Assembly: GCA_965279115.1 (NCBI GenBank)
Contig: OZ257137.1
Location: 4,650,001-4,714,000, forward strand
Direction: 5' to 3'
Length of the DNA stretch: 64,000 bases
From: JAEUOS01 sp965279115
GTDB taxonomy: Bacteria > Pseudomonadota > Gammaproteobacteria > Burkholderiales > JAEUOS01
Both the position numbers and the translations under genes were made by a program. The notes beneath the pieces were generated by a model that was not told the origin of the DNA, did not search any database, and saw only the letters and a list, made by a program, of their open reading frames with translations. Each line of letters opens with the position of its first letter. Position 1 is the first letter of the stretch. Shown here one piece after another: positions 1-8,237 of this stretch.

Positions 1-405
1 GCCGGGCTGGCGGGAGAAGTCGGAATCACGGTGGGCGAGGAGCACACGGCGCCGCATGTCGGCAGCGGCCAGGTCAGGGTACTGGCCACACCGGTCTTGA
101 CCAACCTGCTTGAGGCGGCTGCCTTGCAGGCGGCCGAGCGGCATGTGCCGGCCGGGCACCAGACCGTGGGCACGCGCCTGGAGCTGCGGCATTACGCCGC
201 CACGCCGGTGGGCATGAAGGTCACCGCCCATGCCGAGATCACCCATGTTTCCGGCCGTGTCCTGACCTTTCGCATCTGGGCCGAGGACGAAGTCGAATCC
301 GTCGGTGAAGGCACGCATGAGCGTGTCATCATCAACCTCGACCGGTTCGATGCGCGCATGAATGCGAAAATTGTCGATCGCAAGCCGAGCGTGGCCAGGA
401 CCTGA
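1..405 (+). CDS. Hot-dog fold thioesterase, fluoroacetyl-CoA thioesterase-like (5' end outside window)
   Basis: The reading frame is open from the first base and ends with TGA at 403-405, so the start lies upstream. A GTG at 31 is a possible internal start, but the residues before it (GLAGEVGIT) fit the family, so the gene is treated as truncated by the window edge. The protein resembles FlK-type (fluoroacetyl-CoA-specific) hot-dog thioesterases: TAPHVGSG, VLATP, the TVGTRLELRH strand, ATPVGM and a C-terminal GEGTHER motif. In FlK the catalytic triad is Thr/Glu/His. Here the small polar N-terminal motif, the Glu of the LEAAALQA helix and the His of GEGTHER are visible. It probably hydrolyses a small acyl-CoA in the cytoplasm; the substrate is unknown. 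It is followed on the same strand by a solute-binding protein gene 78 bases away. Confidence 0.75.
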   Translation, partial: AGLAGEVGITVGEEHTAPHVGSGQVRVLATPVLTNLLEAAALQAAERHVPAGHQTVGTRLELRHYAATPVGMKVTAHAEITHVSGRVLTFRIWAEDEVESVGEGTHERVIINLDRFDARMNAKIVDRKPSVART

Positions 406-483
406 GGCCGACATTTTCCACTGCAGCGGCGGCGCAGCGCCTTTTTGGGAAGCAGTTTTCTTTTCATACCGCAGGAGATCAGA

Positions 484-1464
484 TTGTCAAATCGCAGAAG
501 CATGCTCATTCTTGGTATTGCCAGCGCCGTCTTCGGGCTGGTACAGGCGCCGGCGCAGGCACAGGCCTGGCCGCGCGCCCCGATCAAGATGGTCGTCACC
601 TTTCCGCCGGGAGGTTCGAGCGACATCGTGGCGCGGGTGTTGGCCCCGCTTCTGGGGGAAAGGCTCGGCCAGTCGGTGGTGATCGACAACCGCCCCGGCG
701 CCGGCGCGACCATCGGTGGCAAGGCGGTTGCCGATGCCCCCGCCGATGGCTACACGCTGATGCTGTCGAATACGACGCCGATCAGCATTTCGCCTTTCAT
801 GCTCGAGCGGGCGCCGTATGAGCCGGTGAAGAGCTTCACCCATATCTTCTACATCGGTTCGGTGCCCAATGTGTTCATCGTGCATCCGTCGGTGCCGGTC
901 AGGAACATGCCCGAATTTCTCGCCTGGCTCAAGGCGCAGAAGGATCCGGTCCCCTTCGGCAGCGGCGGCGTCGGATCGATCGGCCATATCGTCGGCGAGA
1001 TCTTCAAGAACAACACCGGCACCAGCCTCAACCATGTGCCGTACAAGGGCTCGTCGCCAATGCACAACGACCTGCTCGGCGGCACCATCAAGGTCGCCGT
1101 CGACAGCCTGCCGCAGAACCTGCAGTACATGAAGGGGGGACAGCTGCGCCTGCTGGCGGTGACTTCGCGCGAGCGGATGGCGAACGCGCCCGAGATTCCA
1201 ACCGTGGTCGAGGCCGGTTTCCCGAACCTGATCGCCGAGAATTTTCTCGGCATTTCCGGACCGGCCGGCCTGCCGCGCGAAGTGGTCGATGCGGTGCACC
1301 GCGCCATGGCCGAGATCGTCAAGCGGCCGGACGTGGTGCGCAAGCTCGACGATCTCGGCATTTCGCCACGCGCGATGTCCCCTGCGGATTTCACCAGGTT
1401 CGTTGCCGATCAGGTCGGCGCATGGGCGCCGGCCGTCAAATCCTCCGGCGCGCGGCTCAATTGA
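484..1464 (+). CDS. Tripartite tricarboxylate transporter (Bug family) periplasmic binding protein
   Basis: This 326-residue protein has a signal peptide (hydrophobic stretch after NRRS, cleavage near AQAQAWP) and typical Bug receptor motifs: VVTFPPGGSSDIVAR near the mature N-terminus, VIDNRPGAGATIGG, and VPYKGSSPMHNDLLGG in the middle. Bug proteins bind carboxylates or other small organic solutes in the periplasm, normally for TctAB-type permeases, none of which is in the window; many Bug genes are orphans in Burkholderiales. The start is taken as TTG 484, because AGGAG lies at 473-477, six bases upstream. An ATG at 445 in the same frame lacks such a site, and ATG 502 would trim the signal peptide's basic end. 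The stop overlaps the next start (TGATG). Confidence 0.88.
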   Translation: MSNRRSMLILGIASAVFGLVQAPAQAQAWPRAPIKMVVTFPPGGSSDIVARVLAPLLGERLGQSVVIDNRPGAGATIGGKAVADAPADGYTLMLSNTTPISISPFMLERAPYEPVKSFTHIFYIGSVPNVFIVHPSVPVRNMPEFLAWLKAQKDPVPFGSGGVGSIGHIVGEIFKNNTGTSLNHVPYKGSSPMHNDLLGGTIKVAVDSLPQNLQYMKGGQLRLLAVTSRERMANAPEIPTVVEAGFPNLIAENFLGISGPAGLPREVVDAVHRAMAEIVKRPDVVRKLDDLGISPRAMSPADFTRFVADQVGAWAPAVKSSGARLN

Positions 1465-2381
1465 TGGCAGCCGGTGACATCGCGGTCGTCCTGTTCGGTC
1501 CGGAAGGACAGGGCGGTTTCAATCAGGCGGGGTTGGCGGGGGCGGAACGCGCCCGAGCCGTCAACCCCGGAATCGCCGTCCACTGGTGCGAACCCCCGGC
1601 TGACCGGGCGCAATTCCTGCGCGGCTTGTGCGGCCGGGGTGTCAAGCTGGTGATCGCCCACGGCGGGCAGGGTGACCTGCCGGTCGCGCAAGTGGCGCCG
1701 GAGTTTCCCGATTGCCGCTTCGTGGTGACACAGGGCAGCCAGAGCGCCCCCAACGTCGCGATCTACGACGCGTTGCAGGAGCAGTCGGCCTACCTTGCCG
1801 GCGTGCTGGCCGCCAGCGTCACCGCGACCGGTGTGGTGGCGCACATGTCGGGCGAGAAGGTCAGGCCCGGCCTCAAGGGGCGTGCCGCTTTCGCCGACGG
1901 CGTGCGCAGCACGCGGCCCGATGTGCGTCTGGTCACCTGCTTCTGCGGCGACCAGCACGATCCCGAACTGGCTTACCGGGTGGTATCGCGTCAGGCGGAC
2001 CAGGGGGCCGATGTGCTCTTCGCCATGATTGACGGCGGCCGCGCCGGCGCCATCCGCGCCTGTCGTGAACGGTCAGTAGCGCAGATCGGCAATGTGTTCG
2101 ACTGGACCCGGCGCGAGCCGGAGGTGTTCATCGCCTCGGCGATCGCCGATTCCGGCGCCTGCATCGAGATGGCCGTGCGTGACCTTGCGGCGGACCGGTT
2201 GCGCTGCGGGACCATGCGCCATTTCGGGCTTGAGTCACCGGACATCGTGCGGCTGGCGGTTGGCGGCGGCGTCAGCGACGCGGTGCGCGCGACGCTGGCG
2301 GCGGTTGCGGCGCGGCTTGCAAGTGGTGAAATCGTTCCGCGTGGCGAGTTCGACGGTGATGAGATGAAGGTTCCCGACTGA
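1464..2381 (+). CDS. BMP-family (PnrA/Med-like) ligand-binding protein without signal peptide
   Basis: The ATG at 1464 overlaps the TGA of the Bug receptor gene by one base, so the two are translationally coupled. The 305-residue product starts almost at once with the first beta strand and FGPEGQGGFNQAGLAG, the equivalent of the FDKSFNQ loop of basic membrane protein (BMP) family binding proteins. It continues with VTQGSQ, a QSAYLAGVLAA helix, GLKGRAAFADG and a GADVLFAMIDG segment. BMP proteins are usually lipoproteins binding purine nucleosides or related ligands. Here no signal peptide or lipobox can be found from any in-frame start, including ATG 1422, so a cytoplasmic location is inferred. 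It may be a ligand sensor or a protein that has lost export. The function is unknown. Confidence 0.72.
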   Translation: MAAGDIAVVLFGPEGQGGFNQAGLAGAERARAVNPGIAVHWCEPPADRAQFLRGLCGRGVKLVIAHGGQGDLPVAQVAPEFPDCRFVVTQGSQSAPNVAIYDALQEQSAYLAGVLAASVTATGVVAHMSGEKVRPGLKGRAAFADGVRSTRPDVRLVTCFCGDQHDPELAYRVVSRQADQGADVLFAMIDGGRAGAIRACRERSVAQIGNVFDWTRREPEVFIASAIADSGACIEMAVRDLAADRLRCGTMRHFGLESPDIVRLAVGGGVSDAVRATLAAVAARLASGEIVPRGEFDGDEMKVPD

Positions 2382-2408
2382 AGCGGCGGGTCGCGTTCCG
2401 GGCGTCGC

Positions 2409-3494
2409 TCAGAAGCGCTTGATCAGCACCATGGTTTCGCCCTCGCGCTTCATCTCGAGGCGGCTGAGGAAGGTCATGCCGAGAAGCCCTGGACCGATGC
2501 CCGGACCGTCGACCACCGTGGCGTCGACGTTGTACTGGGCGATCGGCCCCAGGCTGACCGAATCGAGTTTCACCCGCCAGGAGCGCACCGTGCCGTTGGC
2601 GGTGTGCGCCATGCCGGGTGTCCCTTTCTCGAAATTGAGCCCGATGCGGCGCGCCATCGCGATATCGATCGCGACCTGCGTGGCGCCGGTATCGACCAGG
2701 AACGGCAGGCTGACGCCATTGACCTTGACCTCTGCCATGTAGAGGCCGGAGCGCTTCTCCGTGAGCACGAACTGCGGCCGGGTTTCGGCGCCGCTCCGCC
2801 CGGCTTCCTTGTGCGACAGGCGCAACTGGTTGCCGTCGCGCGCCATCGACAGGCGCGACAGGAAACTCATGCCCAGGAGCCCCATCTCGCCGGTTCCGGC
2901 ACCCTCGCCGACCGCACCCTCGACATCGGTCAGCGTGATGGACCCGACCCGGACGCTCGGCAGGCGAACGGCGAACGCGTTCCGTGTTCCGCCGGCAGTA
3001 TTGACCAGAATCGGCTGGCCGCTGCGGTAATCGATGCCGACCCGATTGGCCACCTCCGCGGAGATCCACACCACCGATGCCCCGGTGTCGACCATGAAAC
3101 GCACCGCCCGGTCGTTGATCGCCCCGACCGTCATGTAGTGCCCGCGGCTGTCGGCGGCCAGGACGATATCGCCACCGGAAGTCGCCGGCGTTGCCGCTGG
3201 CGCGGCCGTGCCGGTGGTCGCCATCGACTCCCCCATGCGCAGGGCGCGGCGTTTGCCGGCGTATTCCAGCGTGACGGTATCGGCGCCAATGGCGATCACC
3301 GTGATGCCTTCAGGCGACTTCTGTCCCGCGGCGAGGCTGCGCGGCGCCGCGCCGTCGACCGACAGCAGCACCTTGCCGGGCAGGAGGCCGGCGACGCTGA
3401 CCAAGGCCGCGGAGCATGTGCCGGCGACCCACAGCAAGCCTGACGCGATCAGCGGCGCCAGCGGTGGAAGTCGCGTCAGCGCGTCCGGCCGCAT
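2409..3494 (-). CDS. Tandem retropepsin-like aspartic protease
   Basis: This 361-residue protein has an N-terminal hydrophobic signal or anchor (about residues 13-30), a short beta-rich domain (31-90), a Thr/Ala/Pro linker (91-106) and then two retropepsin-like units. The first carries DTGAS at 136-140 and ends with GLLGMSFLSRL (205-215). The second carries DTGAT at 268-272 and ends with GLLGMTFLSRL (336-346). Each has the Asp-Thr-Gly active-site signature and the hydrophobic-Gly closing motif of clan AA proteases (TIGR02281-like). Most bacterial relatives have one unit and act as homodimers; two units in one chain recall pepsin architecture. Probably periplasmic and membrane-attached. The gene begins four bases after yajQ ends, so both are likely one transcript. 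Confidence 0.85.
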   Translation of the reverse strand: MRPDALTRLPPLAPLIASGLLWVAGTCSAALVSVAGLLPGKVLLSVDGAAPRSLAAGQKSPEGITVIAIGADTVTLEYAGKRRALRMGESMATTGTAAPAATPATSGGDIVLAADSRGHYMTVGAINDRAVRFMVDTGASVVWISAEVANRVGIDYRSGQPILVNTAGGTRNAFAVRLPSVRVGSITLTDVEGAVGEGAGTGEMGLLGMSFLSRLSMARDGNQLRLSHKEAGRSGAETRPQFVLTEKRSGLYMAEVKVNGVSLPFLVDTGATQVAIDIAMARRIGLNFEKGTPGMAHTANGTVRSWRVKLDSVSLGPIAQYNVDATVVDGPGIGPGLLGMTFLSRLEMKREGETMVLIKRF

Positions 3495-3498
3495 CTGG

Positions 3499-3984
3499 TC
3501 AATCGCGAAAGTTCTGGAACGTCAGCGGCGCCTCCGTGATGTCCTTGCGCGCCAGCGCGATGACCGCCTGCAGGTCATCCCGCTTCGCGCCCGACACCCG
3601 GACGGCTTCGCCCTGGATGCTGGCCGTGACCTTGATCTTGCTGTCCTTGATCATGCGCACCAGCCTTTTCGCCAGGTCGGATTCGATGCCGTTCTTGATC
3701 CGGATCGACTGTTTCATCCGGTCGCCGCCGATTTTTTCCGGTGTGTCGATGTCGAGGAAGCGGACATCCACGTTGCGCTTGGTCATCTTGAGGACCAGGA
3801 CGTCACGCACCTGCCCGAGCTTGAAGTCGTCGTCGGCATAGGCGGTGAGTTCATGCTCGTTCTGCTCGATGCGGGCGTCGGACCCCTTGAAATCGAAGCG
3901 CGTGGAGATTTCCTTGTTGGCCTGGTCCAGGGCGTTCTTGACCTCGACCATGTTGGCCTCTAGAACGATGTCGAAGGACGGCAT
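3499..3984 (-). CDS. yajQ: YajQ family nucleotide-binding protein
   Basis: The product is 161 residues, the usual YajQ length, beginning MPSFDIV. It shows the family's paired ferredoxin-like repeats with TRFDFKGSDA, DFKLGQVRDVL, the FLDIDTPEKIGGDRMKQ centre and the terminal VIALARKDI...LTFQNFRD. YajQ proteins bind nucleotides and, in some xanthomonads and pseudomonads, act as cyclic-di-GMP responsive partners of a LysR regulator; that role cannot be inferred here. The start at 3984 is chosen because homologues begin with PSFDIV and a GGAG lies eight bases upstream; the frame stays open upstream but that stretch is low complexity. It is divergent from murB with about 125 bases between start codons. 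Confidence 0.93.
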   Translation of the reverse strand: MPSFDIVLEANMVEVKNALDQANKEISTRFDFKGSDARIEQNEHELTAYADDDFKLGQVRDVLVLKMTKRNVDVRFLDIDTPEKIGGDRMKQSIRIKNGIESDLAKRLVRMIKDSKIKVTASIQGEAVRVSGAKRDDLQAVIALARKDITEAPLTFQNFRD

Positions 3985-4058
3985 AGGGCGGTCTCCGTAT
4001 GTTGGCGGTAAGGGCGGGATTGTAGCCAACCCCTGCCGGTCGGCCGCATCGCGCACCC

Positions 4059-4064
4059 TATAAT
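4059..4064 (+). promoter_or_regulatory. Probable -10 box of the murB promoter
   Basis: A perfect TATAAT lies at 4059-4064 in the yajQ-murB divergent region. No good -35 hexamer is visible 16-18 bases upstream. A transcript starting about seven bases after this box would begin near 4071, which makes ATG 4110 a better murB start than GTG 4077. Confidence 0.45.
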
Positions 4065-4109
4065 CCTGTCGACCAGGTGCAGGCCGACGCCTACCTGCAA
4101 GCGCACCCG

Positions 4110-5129
4110 ATGCCGGCCATACTCGAAAACGTTTCACTCAAGCCCTTCAACACATTCGGACTGGACGCCAGTGCGGCCTATTTCGCGCGCTGCGCGAATC
4201 CGGCCGATGTGGCGGAGGCGGTCGCCTTCGGCGCCGCCAAGGGGTTGCGCAGGCTGGTGCTGGGTGGCGGCAGCAATCTCTTGCTGACAGGCGACTTTCC
4301 GGGCGTGGTGTTGCGCATCGAATCGCGCGGCATCGAGCTGGTGGGCGCCGATGCCCATGCGCATGTCGTGCGCGTGGCCGCCGGGGAGAACTGGCACGGG
4401 TTTGTCATGCATGCCCTGGCAGAGGGCTGGGCGGGGCTTGAGAACCTCGCGCTCATTCCGGGCACCGTCGGGGCCGCGCCGGTCCAGAATATCGGTGCCT
4501 ACGGGGTGGAGCTTGATTCCCTTTTCGATTCCCTCGGCGCTCTGGACGTGCGATCCGGCGCGATCGTCAGGCTCGGGCGCGCCGACTGCGGGTTCGCTTA
4601 TCGGGACAGCATCTTCAAGCGGGGTGCCGCCGACCGGTATGTGATTCTCGACGTCACCTTCAGGCTGCCGCGCGGCCGCGCGCCTGAAGCCGGCTACGCG
4701 GATGTGCGCAAGTGGCTGGACGCGCGCGCCATCCACGCGCCGGCTGCGCGCGACGTGGCCAATGCGGTGATCGCCATCCGCAGCGAAAAACTGCCCGACC
4801 CGGCGGTCCTCGGCAATGCCGGCAGTTTCTTCAAGAATCCGCAGGTCACGGCCGACCGGTTCGCCGAGCTGGCGGCGTCATTTCCGGGCATCGTCGGATA
4901 TCCGCAGCCGGGCGGTTCGGTCAAGCTGGCCGCGGGCTGGCTGATCGACCGGGCAGGCTGGAAAGGGCGGCGCATCGGCGCTGCCGCTGTGTACGAAAAG
5001 CAGGCACTGGTGCTGGTCAATCTTGGCGGCGCGACGGCGGCGGACGTGATCGCGCTGGCAAAGGCCATCCGCGACGACGTGCGCGCGCGCTACGGCATCG
5101 AACTTGAAAGCGAACCGGTGTGGACATGA
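4110..5129 (+). CDS. murB: UDP-N-acetylmuramate dehydrogenase (MurB, type I)
   Basis: MurB reduces UDP-N-acetylglucosamine enolpyruvate to UDP-MurNAc with NADPH and FAD in the cytoplasm, the second committed step of peptidoglycan synthesis. The 339-residue product has the N-terminal SLKPFNTFGLD motif, the FAD-binding GGGSN loop, LALIPGTVGAAPVQNIGAYG, the YRDSIFK segment with the catalytic-region Arg, the GNAGSFFKNP motif with the proton-donor Ser, and the terminal LESEP with the conserved Glu. Length and the extra C-terminal region match the E. coli-type enzyme. ATG 4110 is chosen over GTG 4077 because of the upstream TATAAT and the alignment with homologues. The stop overlaps the heme oxygenase start (ATGA), so the two are co-translated. 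Confidence 0.95.
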   Translation: MPAILENVSLKPFNTFGLDASAAYFARCANPADVAEAVAFGAAKGLRRLVLGGGSNLLLTGDFPGVVLRIESRGIELVGADAHAHVVRVAAGENWHGFVMHALAEGWAGLENLALIPGTVGAAPVQNIGAYGVELDSLFDSLGALDVRSGAIVRLGRADCGFAYRDSIFKRGAADRYVILDVTFRLPRGRAPEAGYADVRKWLDARAIHAPAARDVANAVIAIRSEKLPDPAVLGNAGSFFKNPQVTADRFAELAASFPGIVGYPQPGGSVKLAAGWLIDRAGWKGRRIGAAAVYEKQALVLVNLGGATAADVIALAKAIRDDVRARYGIELESEPVWT

Positions 5130-5698
5130 AGAGCGCAAAGACGGTGGCCGGGTACCTGCGTGAAGCCACCCACGAGGTGCACAAGTCGCTCGAGCGCCTG
5201 CCGCTGGCGGCCGCACTGGCCGCGGGCAGCATTTCCGTGGTTGACTATCGCGCCTACCTGCAGCGCTTGCTGGTGCTGGTCCGCGAGGTCGATCTCCATC
5301 TGGCTGATCCGCGCCACATGGCTTTCGGTGTCGGCGAATGGTCGGACGGCTTGCGGGAGCGCTGGCTCGGCGAGGACCTGGCGGCCCTGGATGCCGAGGC
5401 TCCGGTCGCCGCCCAGGGTGGCGCCGTGAGGAAGCTTGCGCCCGCCGGGGTGTGGGGCATGTTGTATGTGATCGAAGGTTCGACCCTGGGCGGTGTCGTG
5501 CTGGCACGCGGACTGGCGGCGCGCGCAGAAATGCGTCCCGCGTTGCGCTACCTGAACGGCTACGGCGCCGCCACCGGCGAGCGCTGGCGACGCTTTCGCG
5601 CTGAACTGGAGCGCCAGGTGCCGGCAGAATGCCTGCCTGAGGCCGCCGCGGCTGCGACCGACATGTTCGCCCGTTTCGGACGGGAAGTGATGGCCTGA
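5126..5698 (+). CDS. Biliverdin-producing heme oxygenase
   Basis: This 190-residue protein matches bacterial heme oxygenases of the BphO/PigA type. It has LREATHEVHKSLE near the N-terminus, where His19 aligns with the proximal heme ligand, then WGMLYVIEGSTLGG, containing the distal-helix glycines, and NGYGAATGERWRRF. The reaction opens heme to biliverdin, CO and iron in the cytoplasm, with electrons from an external reductase. No bacteriophytochrome gene is adjacent, so iron release from heme or an unlinked phytochrome is the more likely context. The start ATG 5126 lies inside the murB stop (ATGA); a GTG at 5120 in frame is also possible. The coupling to a cell-wall gene is unusual. Confidence 0.87.
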   Translation: MKSAKTVAGYLREATHEVHKSLERLPLAAALAAGSISVVDYRAYLQRLLVLVREVDLHLADPRHMAFGVGEWSDGLRERWLGEDLAALDAEAPVAAQGGAVRKLAPAGVWGMLYVIEGSTLGGVVLARGLAARAEMRPALRYLNGYGAATGERWRRFRAELERQVPAECLPEAAAAATDMFARFGREVMA

Positions 5699-5707
5699 AC
5701 ACTGCGC

Positions 5708-5724
5708 GGGCGGTTTGTCCGCCC
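5708..5724 (+). other. GC hairpin after the heme oxygenase stop
   Basis: GGGCGG (5708-5713) and CCGCCC (5719-5724) form a perfect stem around TTTGT, ten bases after the stop codon. No T-run follows, so it is not a standard intrinsic terminator. It may protect or define the transcript 3' end. Confidence 0.4.
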
Positions 5725-5813
5725 GGCGCGGTGATTGCAGCAGTTGTAGTAACTGGCACAGTGGTTGCTGTTTTTGGGGCGCTGGCGACTTGCCAGTGGT
5801 CATTACGAAAACC

Positions 5814-7025
5814 ATGCGCATTCTGATTGCAGGAGCCGGGGTTGCCGGCAGCGTCATCGCCGCCGGGCTGCGCGATATCGAAGGCATCGAGGTGACCTGC
5901 CTGGAGCGGGTGGACTCTGCCGGGCACGCGCGCGCCGGCAACGGACTCAACATCGGCCCCAACGCGGTGACCGCGCTGGCGGCATCGAATCCCCGACTGC
6001 TGGCCGAACTGCGCGGCGCGTCCCTGCCGTGGCGATCCTGGTCGGCCGCCACCATCGAAGGTGAAACCCTCTGGCAGTTGCCACTGCACGAGGTGGCGCA
6101 CCATACCGGGTTGCGGATTCGCTGGTCGGACCTGTATGGCACTTGCCGAAACGCCGCGGGGGCGGCGGTTTCCTATTGCAGCGAAGTGGTTGCGGCGACA
6201 CCCTCGGAAGGCGGGGTGCGGGTCGAGGCAATTGTCGATGGCGGACGTCGGGTCTTGCCGGAAGCGGACCTGCTGGTGGTGGCGGAGGGCCGCTTTTCCG
6301 ACCTGCGGGCGCGATTGGCTGGTCCGCTGGCGATACGTCACCTCGGCGTTGCCAACTTTCGCGTCCTTCTCGATGATGGCGGAAAGCTGCCCGTCGACGA
6401 TCTCGCGCAGTGGTACACCGGCCCCAACCGCCTGCTGGCGTTTCGCCTGCGCGACGGGCTCATCTACTTGAGCGGCAACCTGCCGCTGCGGCCGGGTGAC
6501 GAAGTGCCGGAGGAAATGAAAACCGCGGACTATCTGGAACGTGCCTATCTGCCCGCCGGCCGCAGTCCGGCCGAAGTGCCATCCTGGCTGGTGCGCGCCG
6601 CATGTGCAGCAGTGGAGCGCCACCACTGGTCGCGCGCCCAGGAAACCACACCCTGCTATTCAAGCGCCCATGGGAGGGTAATGTATGTCGGTGATGCCGC
6701 CCACGCGATGGCGCCCACCCTGGGGCAGGGAGCGACCCTGGCGCTCGAGGACGCATGCGCATTCGTCAACCTGTTCCGGGACGCATGGCGCAAGGCGCCC
6801 GGGGGCGCCGGCGGCATCGACCTGGCGCGCTTCGCGAGCGCCTTCGAGGCATTGCGGCACGACCGGGTCGACTCGATTCGCCAACTGTCGTGGGATGCGA
6901 CCGACAGCCTGCTCGAAGGCGCCGACGCGGCCACGCTGGTGCGGCAGAAGTCCGCTCCCGAGTGGCGCGGCCGCTTCGAGAAAATGTATCGCGAGGCGCC
7001 GACCCCGGCAAGCGCGGTTTACTGA
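5814..7025 (+). CDS. Group A FAD-dependent monooxygenase
   Basis: The 403-residue product has the FAD-binding GAGVAG at residues 7-12, a long substrate domain, and GDAAHA at 293-298 followed by PTLGQGATLALEDA, the second FAD motif of PHBH-type hydroxylases. The central motif usually reading ADG is AEG here (residues 158-160, followed by RFSDLR), a mild departure. Relatives include salicylate, 6-hydroxynicotinate and urate (HpxO) hydroxylases. The substrate cannot be assigned. Its stop overlaps convergently, by seven bases, the end of an allantoinase-like gene, so it may belong to the purine- or ureide-type cluster to the right; this link is inference. The start ATG 5814 is chosen because the Rossmann strand begins there; there is no strong ribosome site. 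Confidence 0.8.
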   Translation: MRILIAGAGVAGSVIAAGLRDIEGIEVTCLERVDSAGHARAGNGLNIGPNAVTALAASNPRLLAELRGASLPWRSWSAATIEGETLWQLPLHEVAHHTGLRIRWSDLYGTCRNAAGAAVSYCSEVVAATPSEGGVRVEAIVDGGRRVLPEADLLVVAEGRFSDLRARLAGPLAIRHLGVANFRVLLDDGGKLPVDDLAQWYTGPNRLLAFRLRDGLIYLSGNLPLRPGDEVPEEMKTADYLERAYLPAGRSPAEVPSWLVRAACAAVERHHWSRAQETTPCYSSAHGRVMYVGDAAHAMAPTLGQGATLALEDACAFVNLFRDAWRKAPGGAGGIDLARFASAFEALRHDRVDSIRQLSWDATDSLLEGADAATLVRQKSAPEWRGRFEKMYREAPTPASAVY

Positions 7026-7927
7026 GGGGCAGGATGCGTGGCGATCCAGTGCCGCGCGACGTCGACGCGCCGGCACAGCCACACATCCGGGTGCTTCAAC
7101 ACATAGTCGGCGAACCGCTCCAGTCCCGCCGAGCGGCCGGGATGTCCGCTCACCCGCAGGTGCAGGCTGATCGACATCATCTTCGGGCTGTGCGCGCCTT
7201 CCCGGTACAGGACGTCGAAGGTGTCCTTCGCCCAGGTGAAAAAATCATCCGAGGTGCCGAACCAGCCGCGCCCGTACTTGTTGTCGTTGGTGGCGAAGGT
7301 GTGCGGCACCACCAGGTGCGGCCGGTTCGCCGCGCGGGTCCAGTAGGGCAGGTCGTCGTTGTAGGCGTTGCTGTCGTAGAGGAAGCCGCCTTCCTCGGCC
7401 AGCAGGCGGCGGGTATTGAGGCTGGGGCCGTAGCGGCAGTACCAGCCCAGCGGGCGCGTGCCGATGCTTCGTTCCAGGCTGGCGATCGCGCGTGCAATGT
7501 GCTCGCGCTCCTCGTCCTCGGCTAGGTTGAACTGGTTGACCCAACGCCAGCCGTGGCACATGACCTCATGGCCGGCTTCGCGGATGGCCGCACAGGCCTC
7601 GGGGTTGCGCTCCAGGGCTAGCGCGGAGCCGCTGATGGTGAGCGGAATCGCGCGCGTGGCGAACAGGTCGTGCAGGCGCCAGAAGCCGACCCGGCTGCCG
7701 TACTCGAAGAAGGATTCCGCGGCGAGGTCACGCCCCTTGACGCCGGAATCGCCCATGCCGGCGTCGGTCAGCGTCGCCTCGGAACGGCCGTCGCCATCCA
7801 TGTAGGAGTACTCCGATCCTTCCTCGTAGTTGACGACGAAATTGACCGCCAGGCGTGCGCCGTTGGGCCAGTGCGGGTTGGGCGGACGGCGGCCATAGCC
7901 GACGAGGTCGCGGGTGTGATCTTCCAT
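7019..7927 (-). CDS. puuE: PuuE-type allantoinase / NodB-fold deacetylase
   Basis: This 302-residue protein closely resembles the metal-independent allantoinase PuuE. It begins RDLVGYGRRPPNPHWP, then LAVNFVVNYEEGSE, ESFFEYGSRVGFWRL, CHGWRW, GWYCRYGPSLNTRRLL, EEGGFLYDSNAYNDDLPYW, PKMMSISLHLRVSGHPGR and a terminal RRVDVARHW. PuuE hydrolyses allantoin to allantoate in purine degradation. It stands at the left end of a cluster with an AllA-type lyase and several C-N hydrolases, which supports a ureide-related role, though the true substrate may differ. The start at 7927 (MEDHTRDLVGYG) is set by homology; the frame remains open for another 53 codons upstream without resemblance to the family. The gene is divergent from the binding-protein gene at 8238. 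Confidence 0.85.
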   Translation of the reverse strand: MEDHTRDLVGYGRRPPNPHWPNGARLAVNFVVNYEEGSEYSYMDGDGRSEATLTDAGMGDSGVKGRDLAAESFFEYGSRVGFWRLHDLFATRAIPLTISGSALALERNPEACAAIREAGHEVMCHGWRWVNQFNLAEDEEREHIARAIASLERSIGTRPLGWYCRYGPSLNTRRLLAEEGGFLYDSNAYNDDLPYWTRAANRPHLVVPHTFATNDNKYGRGWFGTSDDFFTWAKDTFDVLYREGAHSPKMMSISLHLRVSGHPGRSAGLERFADYVLKHPDVWLCRRVDVARHWIATHPAPQ

Positions 7928-8237
7928 TTTCGGTGTCCGGGTTGTTTCGCCCGATGTTCGCTTGGGTTGGGCGGGCTTGCAAGCGCTTCCTTTGCTTCGC
8001 ACTAGCGTGGCGCACCGGTATGAGGCATGCGCACCTTGATCGACGTTGCACCACACGGCGCGGGCCGCCGGGATCGATATAGGCAAGGCCTATGGCAGAG
8101 CGCGAGGTGGTCCCTTTTCAAGGCGGGTGCGTCGCGGGCGGCGGGCGCTGGCACGGTCGTTGCACTGGAGGGTGAGATCGCGCGTTGCTGCTGGCACTGC
8201 GGCGTTTTGTTCCCACCACCCGAACCGGAGCCCAACC
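7928..8237. promoter_or_regulatory. Divergent intergenic region with small palindrome
   Basis: These 310 bases separate the allantoinase-like gene (minus) from the THI5-type binding protein gene (plus), so promoters for both are expected here. No clear -35/-10 pair is visible. The clearest structure is a perfect inverted repeat, ATAGGC at 8079-8084 and GCCTAT at 8088-8093 with three bases between, which could be an operator. The plus-strand frame is open from 8046, but the signal peptide starts at 8238, so no gene is called here. Confidence 0.35.

Noticed and set aside
4077..4109. GTG 4077 as murB start
   Set aside because: It would leave only about six bases of leader after the TATAAT at 4059, and the added residues do not match MurB proteins.
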